Assembly (NCBI GenBank): GCA_963769945.1
Contig: CAVYOA010000014.1
Location: 372,001-436,000, forward strand
DNA length: 64,000 nt
DNA from: WHSW01 sp963769945
GTDB lineage: Bacteria; Actinomycetota; Thermoleophilia; Solirubrobacterales; 70-9
Direction of reading: 5' to 3'
In this document: positions 1 through 9,601 of the stretch, piece by piece
Layout: every line of letters starts with the position of its first letter
Position numbering within the stretch: the first letter of the stretch is position 1
Notes under the pieces: generated by a model
What the model saw: the letters and a program-made list of their open reading frames with translations, nothing else
Told to the model about the DNA's origin: nothing
The model's database searches: none
Made by a program: the position numbers and the translations under genes

Positions 1-1228
1 CCATGACGTGACCGCCCTGCGGACGACGCTCGAGCACGCGTTTGCCGCCGACCGTCCCGTCGTCGTCCACATCCACACCGTTAAGGGCAAGGGCTTCGAG
101 GCCGCCGAGGACGGTGGGCTCGAGGGCATGGAGAAATGGCATGCCGCAAAGCCGGGATCGATCGTCGAACGCCGGCCCGCGCCGAGCAAGCCGGCCGCGA
201 AGGTGGCCGTGGCGCGTTCGGAGATGGTTGAGGGCTCGCGACCCGAGGAGGCCTCGAAGCCGCCGCCCGCCTATACCGCGGTCTTTGGCGACGCGCTCGT
301 CGTCGAGGCCAAGCGTGACAAGCGGGTGATCGGGATCACGGCGGCGATGGCCGGTGGCACGGGCCTGACCGCGCTCGAGCGCGAATGTCCCGAGCAGTAC
401 TACGACGTCGGCATTGCCGAGCAGGACGCCGTCCTCTTTGCCTCAGGACTCGCGATTCAAGGCGCGAAGCCCGTTTGTGCGATCTACTCGACGTTCCTTC
501 AGCGTGCCTACGATCAGCTCGTTCACGATGTCTGCCTGCAGAAGCTCAACGTCGTCTTCGCCATGGATCGCGCCGGGCTCGTTGGCGACGACGGACCGAC
601 CCACCACGGCGCCTTCGACATCTCCTACTTTCGCTCGCTTCCCAACGTCGTCGTCATGGCGCCCCGCGACGAAGCGATGCTCTGTCACATGCTGCGCACC
701 GCGCTGGCCTACGACGATGGGCCGATCGCCTTTCGGTATCCGCGGGGCACGGGCGAAGGCGTGCCGTTGCCCGATCGCGCCCGCGAGATCCCGATCGGCA
801 CCGGCGAGGTACTCAAGCAAGGACAGCGTGTGGCGCTTCTCGGCTACGGCTACGGCGTCCAGGTGGCGCTGGACGCGGCGGCCCTGCTCGAGGAGCACGA
901 CCTCGCGGTCACCGTCGCCGATGCCCGCTTTGCGAAGCCGCTCGACGAAGCGCTTTGCGAGCGCCTGGCGGCCGAGCACGAGCTTGTCGTCACCGTCGAG
1001 GAGAACGTGCTTGCGGGAGGCTTTGGCTCCGCCGTGCTCGAATATCTCGAGGACGCCTTCGCAGAGGCCGGCGAGGAGCGAGCGCGGGTCATGCGCCTTG
1101 GCCTGCCAGACCGCTACGTCACGCACGGCAAGCCCGCGCTCTTGCGCGAGGAGGTCGGTCTCACCGGCCCTGCCGTCGCCGAGCGGGTGGCCGCGGCGCT
1201 CGAAGCTCGCGCCCACGTCACCAGCTAG
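1..1228 (+). CDS. dxs: 1-deoxy-D-xylulose-5-phosphate synthase, C-terminal part (5' end outside window)
   Basis: DXS condenses pyruvate and glyceraldehyde 3-phosphate using thiamine diphosphate, the first step of the MEP isoprenoid pathway. The open frame runs in from the left edge (the codons before the first GTG read H-D and continue the family pattern), so the gene begins upstream and about 408 residues remain of the usual 620-640. Visible are the end of the ThDP-binding domain (VHIHTVKGKGFEAAEDG), the transketolase-like pyrimidine domain (YDVGIAEQDAV, GPTHHGAFDISYFR, then the conserved MAPRDE) and the C-terminal transketolase domain (VTVEENVLAGGFGSAV). It stands alone on the plus strand; the next gene starts 132 bases later. 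Identification is secure; the true start is not visible. Confidence 0.95.
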   Translation, partial: HDVTALRTTLEHAFAADRPVVVHIHTVKGKGFEAAEDGGLEGMEKWHAAKPGSIVERRPAPSKPAAKVAVARSEMVEGSRPEEASKPPPAYTAVFGDALVVEAKRDKRVIGITAAMAGGTGLTALERECPEQYYDVGIAEQDAVLFASGLAIQGAKPVCAIYSTFLQRAYDQLVHDVCLQKLNVVFAMDRAGLVGDDGPTHHGAFDISYFRSLPNVVVMAPRDEAMLCHMLRTALAYDDGPIAFRYPRGTGEGVPLPDRAREIPIGTGEVLKQGQRVALLGYGYGVQVALDAAALLEEHDLAVTVADARFAKPLDEALCERLAAEHELVVTVEENVLAGGFGSAVLEYLEDAFAEAGEERARVMRLGLPDRYVTHGKPALLREEVGLTGPAVAERVAAALEARAHVTS

Positions 1229-1282
1229 CCGGTACTCGTCGAAACGCACCGGCGACGGCGCCCTGGCGCGACGGTTCGTCCC

Positions 1283-1309
1283 TTGACATTTCGCTGTCGG
1301 TGATAGGTT
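1283..1309 (+). promoter_or_regulatory. Possible sigma-70-type promoter of the secreted repeat protein
   Basis: TTGACA at 1283-1288 is followed after 15 bases by TAGGTT at 1304-1309. The -35 is perfect; the spacing is shorter than the usual 17. It lies about 50 bases before the ATG at 1361, which has a strong GGGAGGA ribosome binding site at 1350-1356. Confidence 0.35.
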
Positions 1310-1360
1310 TGCACCAATCGTGCCGGGAAAACCGCCACGCAGTCTCTACGGGAGGACCTC

Positions 1361-2629
1361 ATGACTCGTGCTCGTCGCTGCGTTGCCGCACTGCTGACTT
1401 GCCTCGCGGCATCGCTCGCGACCGCTGGCGCTGCGTCCGCGCAAGGAGAGCTGCTCTATGGCGCCGACGGCGCTCAGGGCAACCCCTCGAACCTCTACGT
1501 GCTCGACCCGGCGACCGGTGCCACGGTCCAGACGGTCGGTCCGATCGGCTTCGCCGTCACCGGCCTGGCTCGCGATCCGGTTACCGGCACCCTCTATGGC
1601 TCCACCTCGCGGTCGACTAGCCTTGGTGCCACTAATCCGGGCTCTCTGATCACGATCAACAAGGCAACGGGTGCGGGCACATTGGTCGGCGATATGCGGC
1701 CCGACACGGAGGCAGCGGCCGATATCACCTTCACCCCCGACGGGACGCTCTATGGCTGGATCGAGCCTGGCTCGGACGACCTTGTAACGATCGACAAGAC
1801 CACCGGGGCCGCGACGACCGTCGGGAACGCCGGTATCGGCACGTCCGGAGCCGGCCTCGCTTCGTCTGCTGCAGGCACGCTCTTCTTTGCCGGCGATGGC
1901 AACGGCGGGGATCTCCGCACTATCGATCGCTCCACTGGCGCCCCAACCACGGTCGCGACCATGAACGGGACCGGTGGAGACGAGGTTGCGGCTCTGGCGT
2001 TCAACGCCGCAGGAACGCTGTTCGGGGTCGGTCTCGACACCGACCCCACGCCGGCAACCTCCGAGCTGATCACTATCGACCCCGCCAGCGGCTCCGTCAC
2101 CGTGCTCGGGCCTTCGGTGAACCGCCTCGACGCGATCGAGTTCGAGCCTCCACCTCCGCCAACTCCTCCGGCACCTCCCTCCGATGACTACTACGAGGAG
2201 AGCTGCTTCGGGATCACGATCGATGGAGTCAACCTCCAGGGGGGCGGCGGCAAGGACAAGCTCACCGGCACGCCGCGCGCGGACCAGCTGCGCGGCGGCG
2301 GTGGCAAAGACAAGATCAAGGGCCTCGAGGACGACGACTGCCTCTTCGGACAGGCTGCCGGCGACAAGGTTCGCGGCAACGCCGGTGACGATGTGATTCG
2401 CGGGGGAGCGGGCAACGACAAGATGTCCGGAGCCGGAGGCAAGGATGACATCCGCGCCCAGGATGGAGACGACAAGGTCACCGGCGGATCCGGCAACGAC
2501 CGGATCAAGGCTCAGGGCCGCGGGCGAGACAAGATCAACTGTGGATCCGGGAAGGACAAGGCGATCGTCGATGTCAAGGACAAGGTTTCGAAGAACTGCG
2601 AAAAGGTGAAGGTGGTCAACCCGAACTAG
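1361..2629 (+). CDS. Secreted propeller-like protein with C-terminal Asp/Gly-rich calcium-binding-type repeats
   Basis: 422 residues. The signal peptide is clear (Arg-rich start, LLTCLAASLATAGAASA, cleavage near residue 27). Residues about 30-265 hold repeated Y-x-LDPATGA / TINKATGAGT / TIDKTTGAAT units typical of a beta-propeller of the kind found in secreted repeat proteins. A proline-rich linker (PPPPPTPPAPP) leads to residues about 285-410 with repeats such as GGGGKDKL and GNAGDDVIRGGAGNDK, the RTX-like calcium-binding pattern. Two short Cys-containing elements flank the repeat block, near ESCFGITIDGV and KINCGSGKDK. There is no C-terminal sorting motif. The start is fixed by GGGAGGA four bases before ATG. 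A paralogous repeat domain lies at 35758-36342. The molecular role is unknown; extracellular Ca-dependent folding is inferred from the repeats. Confidence 0.8.
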   Translation: MTRARRCVAALLTCLAASLATAGAASAQGELLYGADGAQGNPSNLYVLDPATGATVQTVGPIGFAVTGLARDPVTGTLYGSTSRSTSLGATNPGSLITINKATGAGTLVGDMRPDTEAAADITFTPDGTLYGWIEPGSDDLVTIDKTTGAATTVGNAGIGTSGAGLASSAAGTLFFAGDGNGGDLRTIDRSTGAPTTVATMNGTGGDEVAALAFNAAGTLFGVGLDTDPTPATSELITIDPASGSVTVLGPSVNRLDAIEFEPPPPPTPPAPPSDDYYEESCFGITIDGVNLQGGGGKDKLTGTPRADQLRGGGGKDKIKGLEDDDCLFGQAAGDKVRGNAGDDVIRGGAGNDKMSGAGGKDDIRAQDGDDKVTGGSGNDRIKAQGRGRDKINCGSGKDKAIVDVKDKVSKNCEKVKVVNPN

Positions 2630-2764
2630 GCACGCCAGGTGCGCGGTCGGCCGGGGTTAACTCCGTTCGACAAGCGAGCGTGCTTTCTCCTATCGACGCT
2701 GCCGACAACACCGATCTCAGCCCGGCCAAGTTTCGCTGGCGCGTGACCGAGGGCCCCACGGACC

Positions 2765-2780
2765 TGTGATCGCGGTCACA
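2765..2780 (+). promoter_or_regulatory. CRP/FNR-family operator, perfect TGTGA-N6-TCACA palindrome
   Basis: The 16 bases TGTGATCGCGGTCACA match the CRP-type half-sites exactly. The centre (2772.5) is 41.5 bases before a start point predicted about 7 bases after a TAGTCT -10 box at 2802-2807, the spacing of a class II activator site. No regulator of this family is encoded in the window, so the binding protein is inferred only. Confidence 0.55.
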
Positions 2781-2801
2781 CACAATCCGTACATGTGTTC
2801 G

Positions 2802-2807
2802 TAGTCT
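2802..2807 (+). promoter_or_regulatory. -10 box of the candidate small RNA
   Basis: TAGTCT fits the TAGNNT form seen before several genes here (for example 22703, 44173, 47232, 51035). Transcription would start near 2814. Confidence 0.4.
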
Positions 2808-2813
2808 GAGTGG

Positions 2814-2900
2814 AGAAGCTTTCCTCCCACAGACAAAAAACGCATATCTCTCCTCCCTGTACCTAGAAGCGCCCCGCCACGTGCGGGGCGCTTCTATTTT
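2814..2900 (+). ncRNA. Candidate trans-acting small RNA (about 87 nt) with two CCUCC-rich segments
   Basis: The 306-base gap between the stop at 2629 and the ATG at 2936 has no convincing reading frame but does contain a complete transcription unit: CRP-type site, -10 box, and an intrinsic terminator at 2866-2900. The predicted transcript has the 7-mer TCCTCCC twice (2822-2828 and 2851-2857) in otherwise weakly structured sequence. This is complementary to Shine-Dalgarno GGGAGGA. The architecture resembles C-rich regulatory RNAs known in Actinobacteria and Firmicutes, but no family is recognised. It could also be only the 3' end of a longer mRNA from the gene at 1361. The rest of the gap (2630-2764) shows nothing else. 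Confidence 0.45.
2866..2900 (+). terminator. Strong intrinsic terminator
   Basis: A perfect 12-bp stem (2866-2877 with 2883-2894) closes a five-base loop CACGT and is followed by TATTTT. It ends either the candidate small RNA or read-through from the gene at 1361-2629, and lies 36 bases before tlyA. Confidence 0.8.
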
Positions 2901-2935
2901 CACCGTCGTCAGTGCGCGATCGCTACGGTGCCGAC

Positions 2936-3715
2936 ATGGCCAAGCAGCGTCTTGATGTCCTGCTCGCCGAGCGCGGGCTGGTCGGCTCGCGCACGAGCGC
3001 CGCGGCCTCGGTTCGCGCCGGGCGCGTGCGCATCGGTCGCGATGGCCCCCTCGCACTGAAGCCGAGCCAACTCGTCGCCGACGACACCGAGTTGCTCTTG
3101 ACCGAAGTGCAGCCGTATGTCTCGCGCGGGGGGATCAAGCTCGCCAACGCCCTCGACAGCCTCGGTCTCGAGGTCACCGGCGACGCATGCCTCGACGTCG
3201 GCGCGTCAACGGGCGGCTTCACCGACTGTCTGCTTCAGCGCGGCGCCGCTCGCGTGATCGCGCTCGACGTGGCTCACGGCCAGCTCGACTGGGGGCTGCG
3301 CAACGATCCCCGCGTGATCGTCGTCGAACGCACCAACGCGCGTGATCTGACGGCAGCCCAGCTTGCCTTTGCGCCCGATCTGATTACCGTCGACGTCTCT
3401 TTCATCTCGTTGACCAAGCTTCTGCCCGCGCTGGCCGCATGTCTGGCCGGCGCCGGGGCGCTGCTGGCGATGGTCAAACCGCAGTTCGAGCTCGGCCGTG
3501 GGCGCGTACGGGGCGGGGTGGTGCGCGATGCGGCCGATCGCCGCGAGGCGCTCACCTCCGTGGCGGGCGCTGCCGTCGAAGCCGGCCTCGCGGTTCGCGG
3601 GTTCGCCTCATCAGGCCTGCCGGGGCCAAAGGGCAATCGCGAGACGTTCGTTCACCTCGGCCGCGGCGAGTCGATCGGCGATGTTGGCGCCGCGATCGAG
3701 CAGGTGGAGCCATGA
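2936..3715 (+). CDS. tlyA: TlyA family rRNA (cytidine-2'-O)-methyltransferase
   Basis: 259 residues. Members 2'-O-methylate cytidines of 16S and/or 23S rRNA with S-adenosylmethionine. An N-terminal S4 RNA-binding domain (MAKQRLDVLLAERGLVGSR, residues 1-60) is followed by an FtsJ-like Rossmann methyltransferase domain with the SAM motif CLDVGASTGGFTDCLL near residue 84 and VKPQFELGRGRV near 180. Start ATG 2936 fits the S4 family; an upstream GTG at 2912 would add eight unrelated residues. A -10-like TACGGT (2924-2929) ends six bases before this ATG, suggesting a leaderless message. The stop overlaps the nadK start (ATGA), and tlyA-nadK-recN is a common actinobacterial order. Confidence 0.93.
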   Translation: MAKQRLDVLLAERGLVGSRTSAAASVRAGRVRIGRDGPLALKPSQLVADDTELLLTEVQPYVSRGGIKLANALDSLGLEVTGDACLDVGASTGGFTDCLLQRGAARVIALDVAHGQLDWGLRNDPRVIVVERTNARDLTAAQLAFAPDLITVDVSFISLTKLLPALAACLAGAGALLAMVKPQFELGRGRVRGGVVRDAADRREALTSVAGAAVEAGLAVRGFASSGLPGPKGNRETFVHLGRGESIGDVGAAIEQVEP

Positions 3716-4590
3716 GCGAGGGCGCGGTGGCGGCGCCCGCGGAGATCCGCAGCGCCGTCGTGCTCACACACACCCAGCCCGAACAGACGTCAGCGGCCGT
3801 GCGGACCGCTCTCGCGGCGGCCGCCGAAGGCGGTTGCACCATCTATGCCGACGACGAGGAGATCGCCAAGCACGCCGCCACGAACGGAGCGATCAAGGCG
3901 CTCTCCGAGCTCGACCATGACCCCGATCTCTGCCTCGTGCTCGGCGGCGACGGGACGATCCTCAAGGCGCTGCGCACCTATGCCGCCACCGAGGTGCCTG
4001 TGTTCGGAGTCAATTACGGCACCGTCGGATTTCTCGCGGCAGTCGAGCGCGATGAACTCGAGTCCGGCCTCGGCGCCGCTTTCGCCGGCCAGTTTGAGGT
4101 GATGCGGATGCCTGGGCTCGAGGCAAGCGTCGACGGCGCCTCCTCGCTGGCGCTGAACGACTTTTCCTTCATCCGGCGCCCACCGGGCCGCGTCGCGGAG
4201 CTCGCCTACCGCTTAGGAGGCAAGGAGGTCGGTCATGTGCGCTGTGATGGCCTCGTCGCTGCGACTCCGGCAGGATCGACCGGTTACAACCTCGCCAACC
4301 AAGGCCCGATCCTGGCCTGGGGCGTGAAGGGCTACGTCGTCAGCTTCATCGCTCCCCACACGTTCACCGCGCGGCCGCTGGTCGTTGCTCCCAATGACAT
4401 CCTCAGCGTCACGAATGCCGCCGGGCGCGACGCGGTCGACGTCGTCGTCGACGGCACCCACGTCGGCGAGCTCGCCAGCGGGGCAGTGATCGAGATCGGC
4501 TTTCGAGATGACGCCGCCCGCCTCGCTCAGCTCCCGGGCGCGAACTTCTATCGCCGCGTACGCGACAAGTTTGGCCGCCTGGCGCATTAG
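3712..4590 (+). CDS. nadK: NAD(+)/NADH kinase
   Basis: 292 residues. Phosphorylates NAD to NADP using ATP or polyphosphate. Key motifs: the GGDGT motif (VLGGDGTILKALR, near residue 78), NYGTVGFLA near 101, NDFSFIRR near 145 and the conserved TPAGSTGYNLAN near 182. An in-frame extension upstream exists but overlaps tlyA out of frame; the ATG at 3712 shares ATGA with the tlyA stop, indicating translational coupling. recN follows 30 bases on. Confidence 0.95.
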   Translation: MSEGAVAAPAEIRSAVVLTHTQPEQTSAAVRTALAAAAEGGCTIYADDEEIAKHAATNGAIKALSELDHDPDLCLVLGGDGTILKALRTYAATEVPVFGVNYGTVGFLAAVERDELESGLGAAFAGQFEVMRMPGLEASVDGASSLALNDFSFIRRPPGRVAELAYRLGGKEVGHVRCDGLVAATPAGSTGYNLANQGPILAWGVKGYVVSFIAPHTFTARPLVVAPNDILSVTNAAGRDAVDVVVDGTHVGELASGAVIEIGFRDDAARLAQLPGANFYRRVRDKFGRLAH

Positions 4591-4608
4591 TCCGTCGGCC
4601 CGCGGCGC

Positions 4609-4614
4609 TAAAAC
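4609..4614 (+). promoter_or_regulatory. -10-like box placed for a leaderless recN message
   Basis: TAAAAC ends six bases before the GTG start of recN, which has no Shine-Dalgarno; this is the spacing expected if the start codon is also the transcription start. Confidence 0.35.
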
Positions 4615-4620
4615 GGGCGA

Positions 4621-6303
4621 GTGCTGCATGAGCTGAGGATCGAGAACCTGCTGCTGATCGAGCGGGCCGAGCTGCGCCTGGACGAGGGACTGAACGCGAT
4701 CACCGGCGAGACCGGAGCGGGAAAGACCGTGCTCGCGCACTCGCTCGACCTCCTGCTCGGGGGCAAGGCCCGCGCTCGGATCGTTCGCCCCGGCGCCGAG
4801 GAAGCGTGGGTGGAGGGTGTCTTCGATCTTCCTCCAGGGTTGCTTGACGACCCCGAGTTGGCCGAGATCGCCACTCGCTTGCCCGAGGGCGAGACCGAGA
4901 TCGTGCTTGGGCGCAGAATTGGCGCCAGCGGGCGCACGAGTGCCTTCATCGCCGGCCGGGCGGCAGCCGCGGCTGATTTGCGCGCGATCGGGTCTCGCCT
5001 GCTCAGTTTCTACGGTCAGCACGAACATCGGCGCTTAACGCTGGCCTCGGCTCAGCTTCAAATCCTCGACGCATTCGGCGGCGCCGACCAGCTCGAGCTG
5101 CGAGATCGCTATCGCAGCGCGCACGAGCAGGTCTCGACGCTGGCGCGAACGCTGACCGAGCTACGCGATCGAGCGGGTGCGCGCGAGCGCGACCTCGACC
5201 TGCTGCGCTTCGAGCTCGCCGAGATCGAGGCTGCCGAGGTCGATGCCGAGGAGGCGACGGCGCTTGCCGTTGAGCGCGATCGCCTGCGCCACGCCGAGGG
5301 CCTGCGCGAGGCTGCATCCCGCGCGCTAGGCGCGCTCAGCGGGGAAGATGAGGACGGTGTCGGTGCGCGCTCGGCGCTCGGCGCCGCCGAGGCGGCGATG
5401 GCGCCGCTCGAGGGCGTGGACGCCGAGCTCGACGCTCTCGGCGAGCGAGTGCGGGCGGTCGCGGTCGAGCTCGATGACGCCGCCGGCGAGCTTCGCGGCT
5501 ATTTGGAAACAGTCGAGGCGCAGCCGGGCCGCCTCGAGCTCGTCGAGGAGCGTCTCGAGGCGCTGGATCGCCTGCAGCGAAAGCATGGAGGCTCGATCGA
5601 AGCGGTGCTCGAACACGCGGATCGTTGCCGGGAACAAGTCACGCAGCTGGAGAGCTCGGAGGAGGTACTGGACGAGCTCGAAGCCCAACTCGCACAATCG
5701 CGTGCCGTTCGCGGGCAGATCGCCGGCGAGCTCAGCAAGCGGCGCAAGAAAGCTGCGGCAGCGCTGTGCAAGCGCGTGGCCCGTGAGCTTGGCGCGCTGG
5801 CGATGGAGGGTGCCCGGCTCGAGGTTGCGCTCGAACCGCACCCCGAAGGCTTCGGGGCCGCCGGGGCCGAGACCGCCGAGTTCCTTATCGCGGTCAATCC
5901 GGGAATGCCGATGACGCCGCTGAAGGAGACAGCGTCGGGCGGGGAGCTCTCGCGGATCATGCTCGCGTTGACGGGGCTCGCCGTTGGCGAGTCCAACAGA
6001 ACGCTGGTCTTCGACGAGGTCGATGCCGGCATCGGCGGAGCGACCGCGCGCGCGGTCGGCGAGCGCCTGCGCCGCCTCGGCCGCGAGCGCCAGGTGATCT
6101 GCATCACCCACCTGCCGCAGGTGGCTTCGCTGGCGGCGGCGCATTTTCGAATCGAGAAGGACTCGTCAGGCGCAGAGGCTCGAACGACAGTCGAGCGCGT
6201 GGGTGGCGAGGAGCTGGTCGCAGAGATCGCGCGCATGCTCGGCGGCCGTCACGGCGACGACAGCGCGAGCCGTCACGCTCGCGAGCTACTCAAAGCCGCG
6301 TAA
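4621..6303 (+). CDS. recN: DNA repair protein RecN
   Basis: 560 residues, the normal family length. RecN is an SMC-like ATPase that acts in recombinational double-strand-break repair. Walker A GETGAGKT lies near residue 30, a long helical coiled-coil-like middle rich in Arg/Glu/Leu spans about 150-370, the ABC signature region is TASGGELSRIMLAL near 438, and Walker B is LVFDEVDAGIGG near 461, followed by CITHLPQVA. The GTG start gives the canonical N-terminus MLHELRIENLLLIE. The gene lies 30 bases after nadK and probably also has its own promoter. Confidence 0.96.
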   Translation: MLHELRIENLLLIERAELRLDEGLNAITGETGAGKTVLAHSLDLLLGGKARARIVRPGAEEAWVEGVFDLPPGLLDDPELAEIATRLPEGETEIVLGRRIGASGRTSAFIAGRAAAAADLRAIGSRLLSFYGQHEHRRLTLASAQLQILDAFGGADQLELRDRYRSAHEQVSTLARTLTELRDRAGARERDLDLLRFELAEIEAAEVDAEEATALAVERDRLRHAEGLREAASRALGALSGEDEDGVGARSALGAAEAAMAPLEGVDAELDALGERVRAVAVELDDAAGELRGYLETVEAQPGRLELVEERLEALDRLQRKHGGSIEAVLEHADRCREQVTQLESSEEVLDELEAQLAQSRAVRGQIAGELSKRRKKAAAALCKRVARELGALAMEGARLEVALEPHPEGFGAAGAETAEFLIAVNPGMPMTPLKETASGGELSRIMLALTGLAVGESNRTLVFDEVDAGIGGATARAVGERLRRLGRERQVICITHLPQVASLAAAHFRIEKDSSGAEARTTVERVGGEELVAEIARMLGGRHGDDSASRHARELLKAA

Positions 6304-6348
6304 ACCGATGATCATGTCGGGGGCACACGGAACCGAGCTGGGCGTGGT

Positions 6349-6391
6349 CGCCGGCCCGAAGCCCATGCTGGTTGCATGGGCGAGGCCGGCG
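6349..6391 (+). other. Long hairpin between recN and pyrG
   Basis: An outer 8-bp stem (6349-6356 with 6384-6391) and an inner 8-bp stem (6361-6368 with 6374-6381, loop TGGTT) are separated by a small internal loop. It lies about 95 bases before pyrG. There is no T-tract, so it is either a weak terminator of recN or an RNA leader element. Confidence 0.55.
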
Positions 6392-6486
6392 GGCGCGATC
6401 CAGCGACGGTTTCCGTGTGTCGTCCGGCTTCCGCCACCACGCCAGTTAGACTTGCTCGACAGAGTGAGTCGGGACACCCTCAAGCG

Positions 6487-8178
<1,692 letters not shown>

Positions 8179-8201
8179 GCGCGGGCGGTAGCGACGCGCC
8201 C

Positions 8202-8217
8202 GGGGAGCGAGCTCCCC
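8202..8217. terminator. Hairpin between convergent pyrG and surface-protein gene
   Basis: GGGGAG / CTCCCC with loop CGAG, inside the 58-base gap of two converging genes. No long T-tract on either side; probably a bidirectional terminator. Confidence 0.4.
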
Positions 8218-8236
8218 AGGCGTTCGCCATCTCCTC

Positions 8237-9419
8237 CTACTTTGTGATCTTGACCTTGAACGACTGCGAGACGCCGTTGACCGTATTGGTCACCTTGGCG
8301 CTGGCCTTCGACTTGCTCTTGGCCTTGAGCAGCTTCTTGCCCTTCTTGGTCAGCTTCACCTGAGCCTGGCCGACCGAGACCGGGTTGAGCGTGCTTGGCG
8401 GCGGAACCGAGTAGGTGCCCTTTGCGACCTTGGCCTTCTTCGCTCGCTTGTTCTTTGTCGTTGCCGCCTGTCTTTGCCGTGAGCGAGATCGTTGCCGATG
8501 CATGGATCCGAAGCGCCGACTGGCAGCAGGCAGGTGAGATCGAACTCTCCGACCTTGCCGTTGAAGTCGATCTTCTTCTCGGTTGGCAAGACGCCCAGCG
8601 CGCCGCCGAAGATATCCGCCGCCTTGCACGTCGACGGCGGTTCGGCAGTGAACTGGATGTTGTCGACGAATGCAGCTGAGTCGTAGATCGCATCGCCGGC
8701 GTCGAACACCGAGAGATAGATCGAGTGGGCGCCCGGGGTGATCGGAACCTTGGTTGTGATCAGCTGGGTTGCGGCGTCGTACGTCGTTCCGACCGAGTTC
8801 GCATCGCTGACCAGCGTCGGACCGACGGTGTCGACTGACACCTGGTCGCCATAACCGGCGGCGAAGTCGTTTGGCGCGTTGATCTTCTGCACGAACGTCT
8901 CGGGATCGGGCGCGATCGACCAGTTCGTGGTGTCGAGCTCGGCGACGAAGCCGTCGTTGAACCCGGCGTTGACGAACTCGGGGAACTCCTCGGAGAAGAA
9001 CTTGAAGTCGAGCAGCAGGCAGGTGTTGCCGGCGGGAACGTCGACGTCGACTCGCAGCGTGATCGGGTCGATCGCGTTGCCGCGAGCCGGGTCGCTGTTA
9101 CTCAGGCCGTCGCCGCTGCTGTCGGAGCTGTTCGGGTCGTCGGCAAGCTCGGCGTCGCCGGAGGTCAGCACGCGCGAACGTGGTGCCGGCAGTCGGAAAG
9201 CCCGAAAGCGGTGAGTCGCCGATCCCCGCCTGGGTCGGCCCGAATGGGCCCGCTAAACTGCCGCGTCAGCCCGCCCATCGAAGCCGCGACCGCGTTGGCG
9301 TCCGTACTGCCGTTGACCGCGGCGCTCGCGGTGCTGATTGGTCCGAATGTCGCCTCGCGACGAGGGCAAGTCCGAGTCCGAGGCCGGTGCGGCGCTTTCG
9401 ATGAAATCCGTTGATTCAT
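8237..9419 (-). pseudogene. Secreted choice-of-anchor-L-type surface protein, interrupted by several frameshifts
   Basis: The ATG at 9419 has GGGAGGA five bases upstream. Reading across frames gives a coherent protein: a signal-peptide core (GLGLGLALVA), TASAAVNGSTDANAVAAS, then QAGIGDSPLSGFPTAGTTFA, then an uninterrupted 8520-9171 stretch (LTSGDAELADD, CLLLDFKFFSEEFPEF, FVDNIQF) typical of choice-of-anchor L domains, ending in a Lys-rich tail with KLTKKGKKLLKAKSKSKASA. At least four frame changes are needed (near 9375, 9330, 9260-9180 and 8480), and no in-frame stop interrupts the conserved parts. That pattern suggests sequencing indels more than decay. The function is probably exported, cell-surface; the partner is unknown. 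Confidence 0.65.
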
Positions 9420-9601
9420 CCATTCCTCCCTGTGGATTGAATTGTGTCGGACGACTGCGTCCGGACGACTGCTAGACGCGAGCCTAACACCGATCGCCGT
9501 TCAGACACATCCAACGAACGGCCAGGCAACCCCTTAGGCTCTCGGCGGTGGACGAGCCAGTTCGGTACGGCTGGCATACGGCGGCAGCGGCGCCGCGTCG
9601 C

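Noticed and set aside
2630..2764. Small protein gene in the gap after the repeat protein
   Set aside because: Frames there lack a ribosome site and codon bias; a 146-codon minus frame is Arg-rich and crosses the terminator and tlyA start.
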